DNA from: SIG299 sp964632165
Lineage (GTDB): Bacteria > Bacillota > Clostridia > Lachnospirales > Lachnospiraceae
Length of the DNA: 64,000 nt
Direction: 5' to 3'
Assembly: GCA_964632165.1 (NCBI GenBank)
Contig: CAZWCZ010000003.1
Location: forward strand, 1 to 64,000
Every line of letters begins with the position of its first letter. Positions within the stretch are counted from its first letter, which is position 1. The position numbers and the translations under genes were made by a program. Shown one piece after another: positions 32,213-41,133 of the stretch. Under the pieces are notes generated by a model. That model saw only the letters and a program-made list of their open reading frames with translations. It was not told the DNA's origin and ran no database searches.

Positions 32213-32410
32213 ATGGCTAAATGTGCAGTTTGTGATAAGGGTGCTTTATTCGGAAGAACCATCAGCATTACCAGAAGCCAGGTTTCCGGTAGAGCTAACA
32301 AGATGTGGAAGTCCAACGTTAAGTCTGTCAGAGTAAAGACAGAAGGCGGTGCTAAGAAGATGTACGTATGTACAGCTTGCTTAAGATCCGGTAAAGTAGA
32401 GCGTGCGTAA
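32213..32410 (+). CDS. rpmB: Ribosomal protein bL28
   Basis: 65 residues, the usual length of the zinc-binding (C+) form. CAVCDKG at the N-terminus and CTAC near the C-terminus supply four Cys. AAGGAGG lies before the ATG at 32213; an in-frame extension upstream to 32168 is not translated. It starts the conserved rpmB-asp23-fakA-recG order known from Bacillus. Confidence 0.96.
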   Translation: MAKCAVCDKGALFGRTISITRSQVSGRANKMWKSNVKSVRVKTEGGAKKMYVCTACLRSGKVERA

Positions 32411-32472
32411 TTAAGACAATCTTAATTAAATGAGCAGCAAGAAAATGGATTGAGCAAATAAGCTTGATTGAA

Positions 32473-32502
32473 AATGGGTGTCAGCGTTGCTTGACACCCA
32501 TT
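32473..32502. terminator. Bidirectional terminator after rpmB
   Basis: AATGGGTGTCA pairs with TGACACCCATT around an 8-nt loop. The minus-strand side ends in TTTTC, so it can also terminate the small minus-strand gene at 32513-32650. Confidence 0.8.
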
Positions 32503-32512
32503 CTTTGTAGTG

Positions 32513-32650
32513 TCACTTACAAAAAAGATGATATCCGCATACCAGACAGAGCAGGATGATGCATAGGGCAAGCAGGCCGTTCCTCAGGAACAGCATAAGT
32601 ATCATGCCTACTGCTATCCAGAACAGACTGAATCCGACGAGACGTTTCAA
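32513..32650 (-). CDS. Small hydrophobic membrane peptide (45 residues)
   Basis: A minus-strand frame of 45 codons starts at TTG (32650) with GGAG 8 nt upstream and ends TGA. The product begins basic (KRLVGFSLFW) and has two hydrophobic stretches (WIAVGMILMLFL and LLALCIILLCLVCGY) with a central RNG, so it is a likely membrane hairpin. It ends 11 nt before a hairpin that works as a terminator in this direction. Codon use resembles the neighbours. It has no recognised family and is easily missed by gene finders. Confidence 0.5.
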   Translation of the reverse strand: MKRLVGFSLFWIAVGMILMLFLRNGLLALCIILLCLVCGYHLFCK

Positions 32651-32703
32651 AACATGGCTCCGTGTGTGTGTTTGATATTAATATATGTGAAAAATAAATA
32701 AAA

Positions 32704-32730
32704 TTTCAAAAAAGGTTCCATTTTTTGAAA
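32704..32730. repeat. AT-rich inverted repeat upstream of asp23
   Basis: TTTCAAAAAA and TTTTTTGAAA form a perfect 10-bp repeat with a 7-nt loop. It ends 8 nt before a -10-like TATACT (32739-32744). It may be an operator or an upstream element; alone it is a weak terminator. Confidence 0.4.
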
Positions 32731-32781
32731 GAACAAGGTATACTGTTTCTATAGTCTGAAATATAGATTGGAGGTATTACT

Positions 32782-33153
32782 ATGAATAGTGCAACGAGTG
32801 GAATGATGAATACCAACCTTGGAAATGTCCGGATTGATAATGATGTGATTGCAAAATACGCAGGATCTTCCGCCGTAGAATGCTTTGGTATCGTGGGAAT
32901 GGCAGCAGTTAACGTAAAAGAAGATTTTGCCAGACTTTTAAAGAGAGAGAGCATCCGCCGCGGTGTTGGGGTGACTGTTTCCGAAGATAATAAAATTACG
33001 ATAGATCTTCATATTATAGTTTCATATGGTGTCAGCATTTCTGCAGTTACTGAAAATCTGATCAGTAACGTTAGATATAAAGTGGAAGAGTTTGCAGGCC
33101 TTTCGGTCGAACGGATCAATGTGTATGTCGAAGGCGTACGCGTGATTGACTAG
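32782..33153 (+). CDS. Asp23/Gls24 family protein (YloU-like)
   Basis: 123 residues with the Asp23 core (LGNVRIDNDVIAKYAGSSAVECFGIVGMAA, then VYVEGVRVID). In Bacillus yloU lies between rpmB and the fatty-acid-kinase-like yloV, exactly as here. Asp23 proteins are cell-envelope associated and linked to alkaline and envelope stress. GGAGG is 10 nt before the ATG. The next gene follows after 31 nt. Confidence 0.9.
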   Translation: MNSATSGMMNTNLGNVRIDNDVIAKYAGSSAVECFGIVGMAAVNVKEDFARLLKRESIRRGVGVTVSEDNKITIDLHIIVSYGVSISAVTENLISNVRYKVEEFAGLSVERINVYVEGVRVID

Positions 33154-33184
33154 TCCGCAGAAAGATAGTAGGAGGATTAATTTC

Positions 33185-34855
33185 GTGGCAAATAATACAA
33201 TTGATGCAACGATGGTTTCCCGGGCTTTTTTAGCCGGGGCAAAGCGTCTGGAAGCAAAAAAAGAGTATATCAATGAATTAAACGTTTTCCCGGTTCCGGA
33301 TGGAGATACCGGCACAAATATGACACTGACGATTTTGTCAGCGGCAAAAGATGTCAGTATGATGGAAAGCCCGAACATGAAAGAACTTGCAAAGGCAATT
33401 TCTTCCGGTTCTTTGCGCGGAGCAAGAGGAAACAGCGGCGTTATTCTGTCCCAGCTGCTGCGTGGCTTCTGCAAAGTTGCAGGAGAACATGAAACATTAG
33501 ATGTCCCGGTATTGGCGGAGGCATTTCAGCGTGCGGTAGAAACTGCATATAAAGCCGTGATGAAACCAAAAGAAGGAACGATCCTTACCGTGGCAAAAGG
33601 CGGAGCAGAACGTGCTTCCCAGATAAAAGAAGAAACGGAAGACGCTGTTGAATTTATGGAAGAAGTCATCCGGCATATGGAAGAAGTACTTGCTTACACA
33701 CCGGAACTGCTTCCTGTACTGAAAGAAGCCGGAGTAGTGGATTCCGGCGGTCAGGGACTGCTTGAGATCATGAAGGGTGCATTTGATGCACTGTGCGGCA
33801 AGGAAGTGGAATTTGACATTCCGACGGAAAAGCCGGTGGTAAAGGCAGTTGGAGCAGCGGCAGATGATATTTCTACGGCAGATATCAAATTCGGATATTG
33901 TACGGAATTTATCATTATGCTGGAGAAAGAATATACGATGGATACGGAACTGCAGTTTAAGGCATACTTAGAGTCCATCGGTGATTCCATTGTTGTGGTT
34001 TCTGATGATGATATTGTAAAAGTACATGTGCATACCAATGATCCGGGTCTTGCGATCCAGCGGGCATTGACCTATGGTTCCCTGACCAGGATGAAGATCG
34101 ACAACATGAGAGAAGAACACAATGAGCGCGTGATCTCCGGTACTATCAATGCACAGGAGCCGGCTGCACCTGTAAAGAAAGCAGAAGAACCGCGCAAAAA
34201 GGATGGTTTTGTTGCCGTATCGGTAGGTGAGGGAATCAACGGAATATTTACGGAGCTTGGAGTAGACTGTATCATTGAAGGCGGTCAGACAATGAATCCA
34301 AGCACGGAAGATGTGCTGAATGCGATCGAGTCTGTGAATGCAGAAAATGTTTATATTCTTCCGAACAATAAGAATATTATCCTGGCAGCAGAACAGGCAA
34401 AGAGCCTGACAGAAGACAAGAACGTGATCGTGATCCCTTCTAAAACGGTTCCACAGGGAATTTCCGCACTGATCAATTATGCTTATGACAAGACGGCGGA
34501 AGAAAACGCAGCACAGATGACGGCAGAAATGAAGAAAGTAAAAACCGGTCAGGTCACTTATGCAGTCCGAGACACTAGCATAGACGGTAAGGAGATCAAA
34601 CAGGGCAATATTATGGGTCTGGATGATTCTACGATCTGTGCTGTCGGCGAAACAATTGAAGATACTGCCTATGAGCTTTTGCTTAGTATGATAGAAGAAG
34701 ATTCGGAACTGATCACTCTGTATTATGGAGAAGAAACGAGTGAAGAAGAAGCAAATGCTCTTGCAGAACGTATTATGGAAGAGTATCCGGAAACCGAGGT
34801 AGAAACTCATCCGGGCAATCAGCCAATTTATTATTACATTATTTCGGTAGAGTAA
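33185..34855 (+). CDS. fakA: Dak-phosphatase/fatty-acid-kinase subunit FakA-like (YloV)
   Basis: About 556 residues from the GTG at 33185 with GGAGG upstream. The N-terminal DhaL/Dak nucleotide-binding domain has ELNVFPVPDGDTGTNM, where Asp residues bind Mg-ATP, and SLRGARGNSGVILSQ. A middle domain and a C-terminal FakA-type domain (VYILPNNKNIILAAEQA) complete it. FakA phosphorylates fatty acids presented by FakB (DegV) proteins; no FakB gene is next to it. The yloU-yloV-recG order is as in Bacillus. Confidence 0.88.
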   Translation: MANNTIDATMVSRAFLAGAKRLEAKKEYINELNVFPVPDGDTGTNMTLTILSAAKDVSMMESPNMKELAKAISSGSLRGARGNSGVILSQLLRGFCKVAGEHETLDVPVLAEAFQRAVETAYKAVMKPKEGTILTVAKGGAERASQIKEETEDAVEFMEEVIRHMEEVLAYTPELLPVLKEAGVVDSGGQGLLEIMKGAFDALCGKEVEFDIPTEKPVVKAVGAAADDISTADIKFGYCTEFIIMLEKEYTMDTELQFKAYLESIGDSIVVVSDDDIVKVHVHTNDPGLAIQRALTYGSLTRMKIDNMREEHNERVISGTINAQEPAAPVKKAEEPRKKDGFVAVSVGEGINGIFTELGVDCIIEGGQTMNPSTEDVLNAIESVNAENVYILPNNKNIILAAEQAKSLTEDKNVIVIPSKTVPQGISALINYAYDKTAEENAAQMTAEMKKVKTGQVTYAVRDTSIDGKEIKQGNIMGLDDSTICAVGETIEDTAYELLLSMIEEDSELITLYYGEETSEEEANALAERIMEEYPETEVETHPGNQPIYYYIISVE

Positions 34856-34859
34856 AAGC

Positions 34860-34894
34860 AAAGGTCTGCGGGCGAAAGCCACAGACCTTTTTTT
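34860..34894 (+). terminator. Terminator between fakA and recG
   Basis: AAAGGTCTG pairs with CAGACCTTT, with inner GGC/GCC pairing around a GAAA tetraloop, followed by eight T. It lies only 14 nt before recG, so it may attenuate rather than end the operon. Confidence 0.85.
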
Positions 34895-34908
34895 CAACGG
34901 AGGTCATA

Positions 34909-36954
34909 ATGCAACTGGGAGATCCGGTAGATTCGGTAAAAGGAATCGGAGAAAAAACAAGAGTATTATTTGAAAAATTAGATATTGATACCATCGGACA
35001 GCTTTTAACCTGGTACCCCAAAGATTATGTAACATTTTGCGAGCCGGGAGCAATTTCAATGCTGAGGGAAGGAATGACGGGGGTGATCGCAGCATCGGTT
35101 TCAAAAATTACGGAATCAAGATATGCCGGAAACAAAACGGTGCTGACGTGTGAAGCGAAAGATCCTTCCGGCACCATCCGGTTGATCTGGTTCCATCAGC
35201 CTTATCTGAAAAAGATGCTCCGCGTCGGGTATCGTTATATTTTCCGAGGAAAAATCAGCAAAAAGAACGGAAGCCTGCGGATGGAACAGCCCCAAATATA
35301 TCAGAGGGAGGAATATGCACGTCTGCAGAATGTCATGCAGCCGGTATATTCTCTGACAAAAGGGCTTACCAATACTATTGTTTCTAAGGCTATGAAACAG
35401 GCGCTGACCATTGCAGATGATCTGCCGGAATATATCCCGGCGTCGATCCGGAAACAGTATGGGATAGGAAAACGGAAACATACACTTCGGGAGATCCATT
35501 TTCCAAAAAGCAGGGAAACTATGCTGGAAGCCAGAGCTTCACTTGTTTTTGAAGAGTTTTTTCTTTTTTCGGTCTTTCTGCGGGAACTTTCCGGAACAGC
35601 AGAAGAGCGGATGAGTGATATCCAAATGGAAAGTGCGTCTGCGTGTGAGCGGTTGGTACGATCCCTGCCGTACGAACTGACCGGCGATCAAAAGAAAGCA
35701 TGGGAAGAGATACAAAAGGATCTGTCCGGTGGGAAACGTATGGTTCGGCTTGTGCAGGGGGATGTCGGATCCGGGAAAACGATCCTTGCATTTCTTACAA
35801 TTCTGATGACGGTAAAGAACGGGTATCAGGCATGTCTGATGGTTCCTACGGAAGTTCTTGCAAAACAGCATTATGATACGGCAGTAAAACAGTTGGAATC
35901 TTTTGGAGTGAAGACCACGCTGTTGGTCGGCTCAATGACGGCAAAAGAAAAACGGGAAGCTTATGAGAAAATGCGAGAGCAAAAGACGGATCTGGTCATA
36001 GGGACACACGCACTGATCCAGGAAAAAGCAGAATATGCAAGACTTGGTCTGGTCATAACAGACGAACAGCATCGGTTTGGAGTAAAGCAGAGGGAAAACC
36101 TTGCTTTGAAAGGTACGGCTCCGCATATTCTCGTGATGAGTGCAACACCGATCCCGCGTACCCTTGCCATGATGCTGTATGGGGATATGGATATTTCCGT
36201 GATACAGGAACTTCCGGCAGAACGGCTCCCAATCAAAAACTGTGTTGTCGGGAAAGAATACAGAGAAACAGCATATCGGTTTATCGAAAAGCAGACGGAA
36301 ATGGGACGGCAGGCCTACATTATCTGTGCAATGGTTGAGGAGAGCGAAAACGCTGAACTGGAAAATGTCATGGATTATACGGAACGGCTGAAAGAATATT
36401 ACCATGGTTCGGTTACTGTTGCAGCACTTCATGGGAAGATGAAACCGGAAGAAAAGAATGAGATCATGCAGCGGTTTGCCGATGGGGAAATTCAGGTTCT
36501 TGTGTCGACCACGGTTGTGGAAGTTGGTGTCAATGTGCCGAATGCTACGGTCATGATGATAGAAAATGCAGAACGGTTTGGACTTGCACAGCTGCATCAG
36601 CTGAGAGGACGTGTCGGACGGGGCGGACATCAGTCTTACTGCATTATTGTCAACGGCAGCAGCGACGATGGGAGTATGGAACGATTGACAATATTAAAGA
36701 ATTCCAATGACGGATTTTTTATTGCATCGGAAGATCTGCGGCTGCGCGGACCGGGGGATATGTTCGGAATCCGGCAGAGCGGAGAAATGTCCTTTAAGAT
36801 AGGAGATATCTATCAGGATGCAAAACTTTTACAGGATGCAAATGAAGCAGCAAACAGCCTGACTCATGAGGAGAGGACACAAATTGTTCAAACAATGTGC
36901 CAAAATGATGCAAAAGAAGTCTTTCTTTTTTTTGACGCATATAGTACAATCTAA
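34909..36954 (+). CDS. recG: ATP-dependent DNA helicase RecG
   Basis: 681 residues, normal length. The N-terminal wedge/OB domain (PVDSVKGIGEKTRVLFEKL, then TWYPKDY) binds branched DNA. The helicase core has Walker A GDVGSGKT (about residue 284), the DEQH box (DEQHRFG, about 385), SATPIPRTL and the C-terminal LHGKMKP/QLRGRVGRG motifs. It remodels stalled forks and Holliday junctions. The start is ATG at 34909 with CGGAGG upstream. The stop lies inside an inverted repeat (36935-36964). Confidence 0.97.
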   Translation: MQLGDPVDSVKGIGEKTRVLFEKLDIDTIGQLLTWYPKDYVTFCEPGAISMLREGMTGVIAASVSKITESRYAGNKTVLTCEAKDPSGTIRLIWFHQPYLKKMLRVGYRYIFRGKISKKNGSLRMEQPQIYQREEYARLQNVMQPVYSLTKGLTNTIVSKAMKQALTIADDLPEYIPASIRKQYGIGKRKHTLREIHFPKSRETMLEARASLVFEEFFLFSVFLRELSGTAEERMSDIQMESASACERLVRSLPYELTGDQKKAWEEIQKDLSGGKRMVRLVQGDVGSGKTILAFLTILMTVKNGYQACLMVPTEVLAKQHYDTAVKQLESFGVKTTLLVGSMTAKEKREAYEKMREQKTDLVIGTHALIQEKAEYARLGLVITDEQHRFGVKQRENLALKGTAPHILVMSATPIPRTLAMMLYGDMDISVIQELPAERLPIKNCVVGKEYRETAYRFIEKQTEMGRQAYIICAMVEESENAELENVMDYTERLKEYYHGSVTVAALHGKMKPEEKNEIMQRFADGEIQVLVSTTVVEVGVNVPNATVMMIENAERFGLAQLHQLRGRVGRGGHQSYCIIVNGSSDDGSMERLTILKNSNDGFFIASEDLRLRGPGDMFGIRQSGEMSFKIGDIYQDAKLLQDANEAANSLTHEERTQIVQTMCQNDAKEVFLFFDAYSTI

Positions 36955-36964
36955 ATATATGCGT
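36935..36964. repeat. Inverted repeat spanning the recG stop
   Basis: ACGCATATA and TATATGCGT are perfect 9-bp arms around a 12-nt centre containing the recG stop codon. A TTGACG at 36933-36938 overlaps the left arm, and TATATG 18 nt later could be a -10, so this may be an operator-covered promoter for the glycan genes. No T tract follows. Confidence 0.4.
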
Positions 36965-37007
36965 TGGTTTGCAGACATAACAGTTGAAAGACAGAAACGA
37001 GGGAAAT

Positions 37008-37961
37008 ATGGCGAGAAATAAAGATGCACGGATCTCCGTTATCATGCCGGTGTATAATGAGGGAGAACATATCAAAACTTCCGTTGGCATAGTTGAGAAG
37101 ATTCTGGTCAGCCATCAGATAAATTATGAATTTGTATTGATCGATGACGGTTCTAAGGACAATTCCTGGGAACAGCTGTCAGAACTTGCAAAGGAAAATA
37201 AACAGGTGATATCCGTGCGCCTGTCCAGAAATTTTGGAAAAGAAGCTGCACTTTGTGCCGGACTTGATTATGCAACGGGAGAGGCTGTTGTTGTGATGGA
37301 CGCTGATCTGCAGCATCCGCCGGAACTGATACCGGAACTGGTACGGTGCTGGAGAGAAGAAGGAGCAGACGTTGTGGAGGGAGTGAAATCCTCTCGTGGT
37401 AAGGAAAATTTCTTATATAAGGTGTGTGCAAAAAGCTTTTATGCCATTCTGCTCCGTATGACAGGGATTGATCTGAGAAATGCTTCCGATTATAAACTGT
37501 TGGACCGTAAAGTAGTAGAAGCAATGCAGAAAATGCCGGAAAAAGTTACGTTCTTCCGTGGAATGTCGGCATGGGTCGGCTTTGAAAGAATGCAGGTTCC
37601 GTTTGAGGTAAAAGAAAGGGTAATGGGAACTTCAAAATGGTCGGTAAGACGGCTGACCGGATTTGCATTTTCCGCGATCACGTCATATACTTCTGCACCA
37701 TTGCATTTAATAACCGTACTTGGACTTCTGATGTTTTTACTTTCCGTTGTTTTGGGAGCACAGACTCTCGTACGGTATCTGATGGGAAACGCGATGGAAG
37801 GTTTTACCACTGTGATCCTTTTGCAGCTGTTCATCGGCAGTGTACTGATGATCAGTCTTGGGATCATCGGAATGTATCTTATGAAGATCTATCATGAATT
37901 AAAAGGCAGACCAAGATATCTTGTATCGAAAAAGATAAAGGACGGAGAAGAAGAATGTTAG
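37008..37961 (+). CDS. Glycosyltransferase family 2, polyprenyl-phosphate type (GtrB-like)
   Basis: About 317 residues from the ATG at 37008 with GAGGG upstream. The GT-A domain begins ISVIMPVYNEG and has LIDDGSKDNS and VVMDADLQHPPE (DxD). Two C-terminal membrane segments (LITVLGLLMFLLSVVLG and VILLQLFIGSVLMISLGIIGMYLM) are typical of GtrB and similar enzymes that load a sugar on undecaprenyl phosphate. The lipid-linked sugar would feed the GT-C-like membrane protein whose gene overlaps it by 7 nt. Confidence 0.9.
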   Translation: MARNKDARISVIMPVYNEGEHIKTSVGIVEKILVSHQINYEFVLIDDGSKDNSWEQLSELAKENKQVISVRLSRNFGKEAALCAGLDYATGEAVVVMDADLQHPPELIPELVRCWREEGADVVEGVKSSRGKENFLYKVCAKSFYAILLRMTGIDLRNASDYKLLDRKVVEAMQKMPEKVTFFRGMSAWVGFERMQVPFEVKERVMGTSKWSVRRLTGFAFSAITSYTSAPLHLITVLGLLMFLLSVVLGAQTLVRYLMGNAMEGFTTVILLQLFIGSVLMISLGIIGMYLMKIYHELKGRPRYLVSKKIKDGEEEC

Positions 37962-40000
37962 GAATTTTGTATATTTTACTTGGAACATTACTCGGACGGA
38001 TGCTTTGCAGGGAGTGTCTGCGTTCTCTGGATGCGGTAACAGAACAAACAAAGCTTCCGGGTTTTCTGGTAAAACTTCCGGCATGGTATCTGACGGGAAA
38101 TCTGCTGATGACCTGGTTGGTATATCTTGTATCCTATGTATTCTGTGAAAAGCAGACGCCGATGTTTTACGGCAATCTGGTCGTGATCCCGTTGGTTTTT
38201 CTTCTGGTTCTCGGATATGAGGCAGTACAGATAAAGAAGAACAGAGACAGAGTTACCGGACAGGAGTTGGCTGCGTTTTTTGACGGAAGAACCGAAACGA
38301 AGAACGGAAACCTGCTGCCTCTGCTGTTTGTGATCGTGGCAGCCGGACTGGTCACTTATCTGATGTTCCTGACATTTCACTGTAAGGACGGCAGCACGTA
38401 TGTCGGATATTCCGTGTTCAGTGATTTTGCTCCTCATCTTGGAATGATCCGTTCTTTTTCAAAGAGCAATAATTTTCCGACGCAGTATGCACATTTTGCC
38501 GGAGAAGACATCCGATATCATTTTATGTTCCAGTTTATGGTCGGAAATCTGGAGTATTTGGGACTCAGGATCGACTGGGCATTTAATCTGCCGAGTATAT
38601 TCGGTATGGTCAGTGTATATATGCTTTTATTTGTTCTGGCAGTAAGAATAACGGGCAGCAGACTGTGCGGTTACCTGACGGTACTATTGTTTACATTCCG
38701 CAGTTCATTTACGGTATTCCGCTATATGGCAGAACAGAGCAAGGGAACCGTGATAGAGGCATTAAAGAACAATACTGAATTTTTAGGATATACACAGAAT
38801 GAAAACTGGGGACTTTGGAACCTGAACGTATATTGTAATCAGCGGCATCTTGCATTTGCCCTGGCTTTTCTTATTTTGGCAGTGCTCCTATTTTATCCGT
38901 ATGCAGAGAAAGCAGGGGAACGGATGAAAAAGATCCCACATGAAAAGAATCTGTTTTCCTATGCTGTGCGGATGGGAAAAGCTGCTTTCTTTTCTAAGAC
39001 CTCGTTTGCCGTTTATGATCTTAGATTTTCCGTTGCGATGGGGATATTCCTTGGGGCACTGGCATTTTGGAACGGCTCTGTCCTGATTGCAACGCTTTCC
39101 ATCCTTTTCTTTATGGCGGCGGTTTCAGAGTATCGTCTGGATTATCTTGTCACGGCTGTGATCGCACTTGTGCTGTCACTGTTGCAGTCGGCACTTTTTG
39201 TAAACGGTTCTGCGGTAGAGCCGGCATATTATTTTGGATTTTTAGCAGAGAACAAAACATTCTGGGGTGTGATCGTTTTCATCATAGAACTGACTGGGAT
39301 CGTATTGGTCACGGCTGCGGCAGGAGCCTGTCTGCAGAAAGGAATCCGGAGATATATGCTGATCCCGTTTCTTGCACCGTTTGTTTTGGCATTTACGTTA
39401 TCGCTGACGGTCGACATTACAGTAAATCACAAATGGATCATGATGTCATTGATGCTGGTTTCGATATATGCGGCATTTCTGCTGACCAGGCTCGCAGAGT
39501 CAGGAGACTGGCTGAAAAGGCTTGTGGCGCTGGCACTTTGCATCGTGCTTACGGCTACCGGAATCTATGATTTTACGATTGTGATCAAGCGCAATCAGAA
39601 TTATCTTGTTTTTTCTGAGGATGACCCGGTAACAAACTGGATAATAGAGAATGCAACCTGTGAGGATATCTTCCTTACTCCATATTATTCCTTAAATAAT
39701 GTGGTTATGGGAGGTGCCATGCTGTATTACGGCTGGCCGTATTATGCATGGTCGGCGGGGTATGATACTTATGCCAGGGACCGTGAGGTGCGCAGGATGT
39801 ATGAAGCTTCTTCTTCGGAAGAATTAAAAGAACTGATAGAAAAGAATTCCATCCGTTACATCATCATCGATCATGACTGCAGGACAAGTGATGAATATGA
39901 TGTGCGGGAGGATGTGATTGAAAATACGTATGAGACAGTATTTGAATGTGATACCGGAAAGTGGCAGGTACGTATTTTTGATACAAAATTAGAAAAGTAA
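37955..40000 (+). CDS. Large polytopic membrane protein, GT-C-like
   Basis: 681 residues with about 12 membrane segments and a small C-terminal extracytoplasmic domain (IIENATCEDIFLTPYYSLNN, then YIIIDHDC). The first outer loop (SDFAPHLGMIRSFS, FAGEDIRYHFMF) carries acidic and His residues as in GT-C glycosyltransferases that use polyprenyl-phosphate sugars. I know no exact family. It overlaps the GtrB-like gene by 7 nt, strongly suggesting donor-enzyme pairing. The acceptor glycan is unknown. Confidence 0.7.
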   Translation: MLGILYILLGTLLGRMLCRECLRSLDAVTEQTKLPGFLVKLPAWYLTGNLLMTWLVYLVSYVFCEKQTPMFYGNLVVIPLVFLLVLGYEAVQIKKNRDRVTGQELAAFFDGRTETKNGNLLPLLFVIVAAGLVTYLMFLTFHCKDGSTYVGYSVFSDFAPHLGMIRSFSKSNNFPTQYAHFAGEDIRYHFMFQFMVGNLEYLGLRIDWAFNLPSIFGMVSVYMLLFVLAVRITGSRLCGYLTVLLFTFRSSFTVFRYMAEQSKGTVIEALKNNTEFLGYTQNENWGLWNLNVYCNQRHLAFALAFLILAVLLFYPYAEKAGERMKKIPHEKNLFSYAVRMGKAAFFSKTSFAVYDLRFSVAMGIFLGALAFWNGSVLIATLSILFFMAAVSEYRLDYLVTAVIALVLSLLQSALFVNGSAVEPAYYFGFLAENKTFWGVIVFIIELTGIVLVTAAAGACLQKGIRRYMLIPFLAPFVLAFTLSLTVDITVNHKWIMMSLMLVSIYAAFLLTRLAESGDWLKRLVALALCIVLTATGIYDFTIVIKRNQNYLVFSEDDPVTNWIIENATCEDIFLTPYYSLNNVVMGGAMLYYGWPYYAWSAGYDTYARDREVRRMYEASSSEELKELIEKNSIRYIIIDHDCRTSDEYDVREDVIENTYETVFECDTGKWQVRIFDTKLEK

Positions 40001-40013
40001 GGAGACAGGACAG

Positions 40014-41111
40014 ATGGGAATGAAGTATGAATATGTGATTGTTGGTGCGGGCATTGCCGGACTTACCATGGCAGAGCGTATCGCTAATGTATTGGGGAAA
40101 AAAGTTCTCGTGATTGAAAAACGGGGGCATATTGGCGGAAATATTTATGATTCTTATAATAAAGACGGGATCCTGATCCATAATTACGGACCGCATATTT
40201 TTCACACAAATGATAAAGAGGTGTATGATTATCTGAGCAGATTCACGGAATGGAGAGATTTCTGGCACAGGGTTCTGACCTGCGTGGACGGGAACATGAT
40301 TCCGATGCCGATCACTCTGGAAACGATCAATCAGCTTTATCATACCAACTTCACCGGGGAAGAGATGGAAGCCTTTTTAAAGGAAAAGGCAGAAGATATA
40401 CCGGAAATAAAGACAAGCAGGGATGTGGTCCTGAGTAAGGCAGGAGAAGAGATCTATCGCAAGTTTTTTGAAAATTACACGAAAAAGCAGTGGGGGCTTG
40501 ATCCTGCGGAAATCGACACTTCCGTAATCTCGAGAATCCCGGTCCGCTTCAACCGTGATACGAGATATTTTGCGGACAAGTATCAGGGGATGCCGAAATA
40601 CGGTTATACAAAGATGTGTGAATCCATGGTTGCTAATCCTAATATCAAGATCTTATTAAATACAGACTATAAGGAAGTGATAGAGGATATTGCATATGAC
40701 AAACTCATTTATACAGGACCGACCGATTATTTTTATGATTACAAATATGGGAAAATGGCATATCGCAGCCTGGATTTTGTATTTGAAACGTACGACGAGG
40801 AAGAGTATCAGCCGGCACCGGTAGTGAACTATCCGAATGATTATGACTATACGAGGATCACGGAATTTAAAAAACTTACGGGGCAGAAACATGCAAAGAC
40901 AACGATCATGAAAGAATTCCCAAAGGGCGAAGGAGAACCGTATTATCCGTATCCGACACAAGAATATAAGGAACAGTTTGCAAAATACAGAAATGAAATG
41001 GAAAAAGAGACAAAGGTATTCTTCCTCGGACGTCTTGCAGAATATAAGTATTACAATATGGATGCAGTAGTACGCAGTGCTTTGGATCTGTTTGAAAAAA
41101 TCAGCAAATAG
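40014..41111 (+). CDS. glf: UDP-galactopyranose mutase
   Basis: 365 residues. The N-terminal FAD-binding motif is VIVGAGIAGLTMAE, followed by VIEKRGHIGGNIYD and NYGPHIFHT, all hallmarks of Glf; KKQWG and the late FLGRLAEYKYYNMD are also conserved. It converts UDP-galactopyranose to UDP-galactofuranose and implies galactofuranose in a surface glycan. It sits 13 nt after the GT-C-like gene and 22 nt before a second glycosyltransferase. Confidence 0.96.
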   Translation: MGMKYEYVIVGAGIAGLTMAERIANVLGKKVLVIEKRGHIGGNIYDSYNKDGILIHNYGPHIFHTNDKEVYDYLSRFTEWRDFWHRVLTCVDGNMIPMPITLETINQLYHTNFTGEEMEAFLKEKAEDIPEIKTSRDVVLSKAGEEIYRKFFENYTKKQWGLDPAEIDTSVISRIPVRFNRDTRYFADKYQGMPKYGYTKMCESMVANPNIKILLNTDYKEVIEDIAYDKLIYTGPTDYFYDYKYGKMAYRSLDFVFETYDEEEYQPAPVVNYPNDYDYTRITEFKKLTGQKHAKTTIMKEFPKGEGEPYYPYPTQEYKEQFAKYRNEMEKETKVFFLGRLAEYKYYNMDAVVRSALDLFEKISK

Positions 41112-41133
41112 AAAAGAACAGGAGAGTAAAACA

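Noticed and set aside
33968..34897. 309-codon open frame antisense to fakA
   Set aside because: Antisense shadow with no start signals; fakA is clearly the coding strand.
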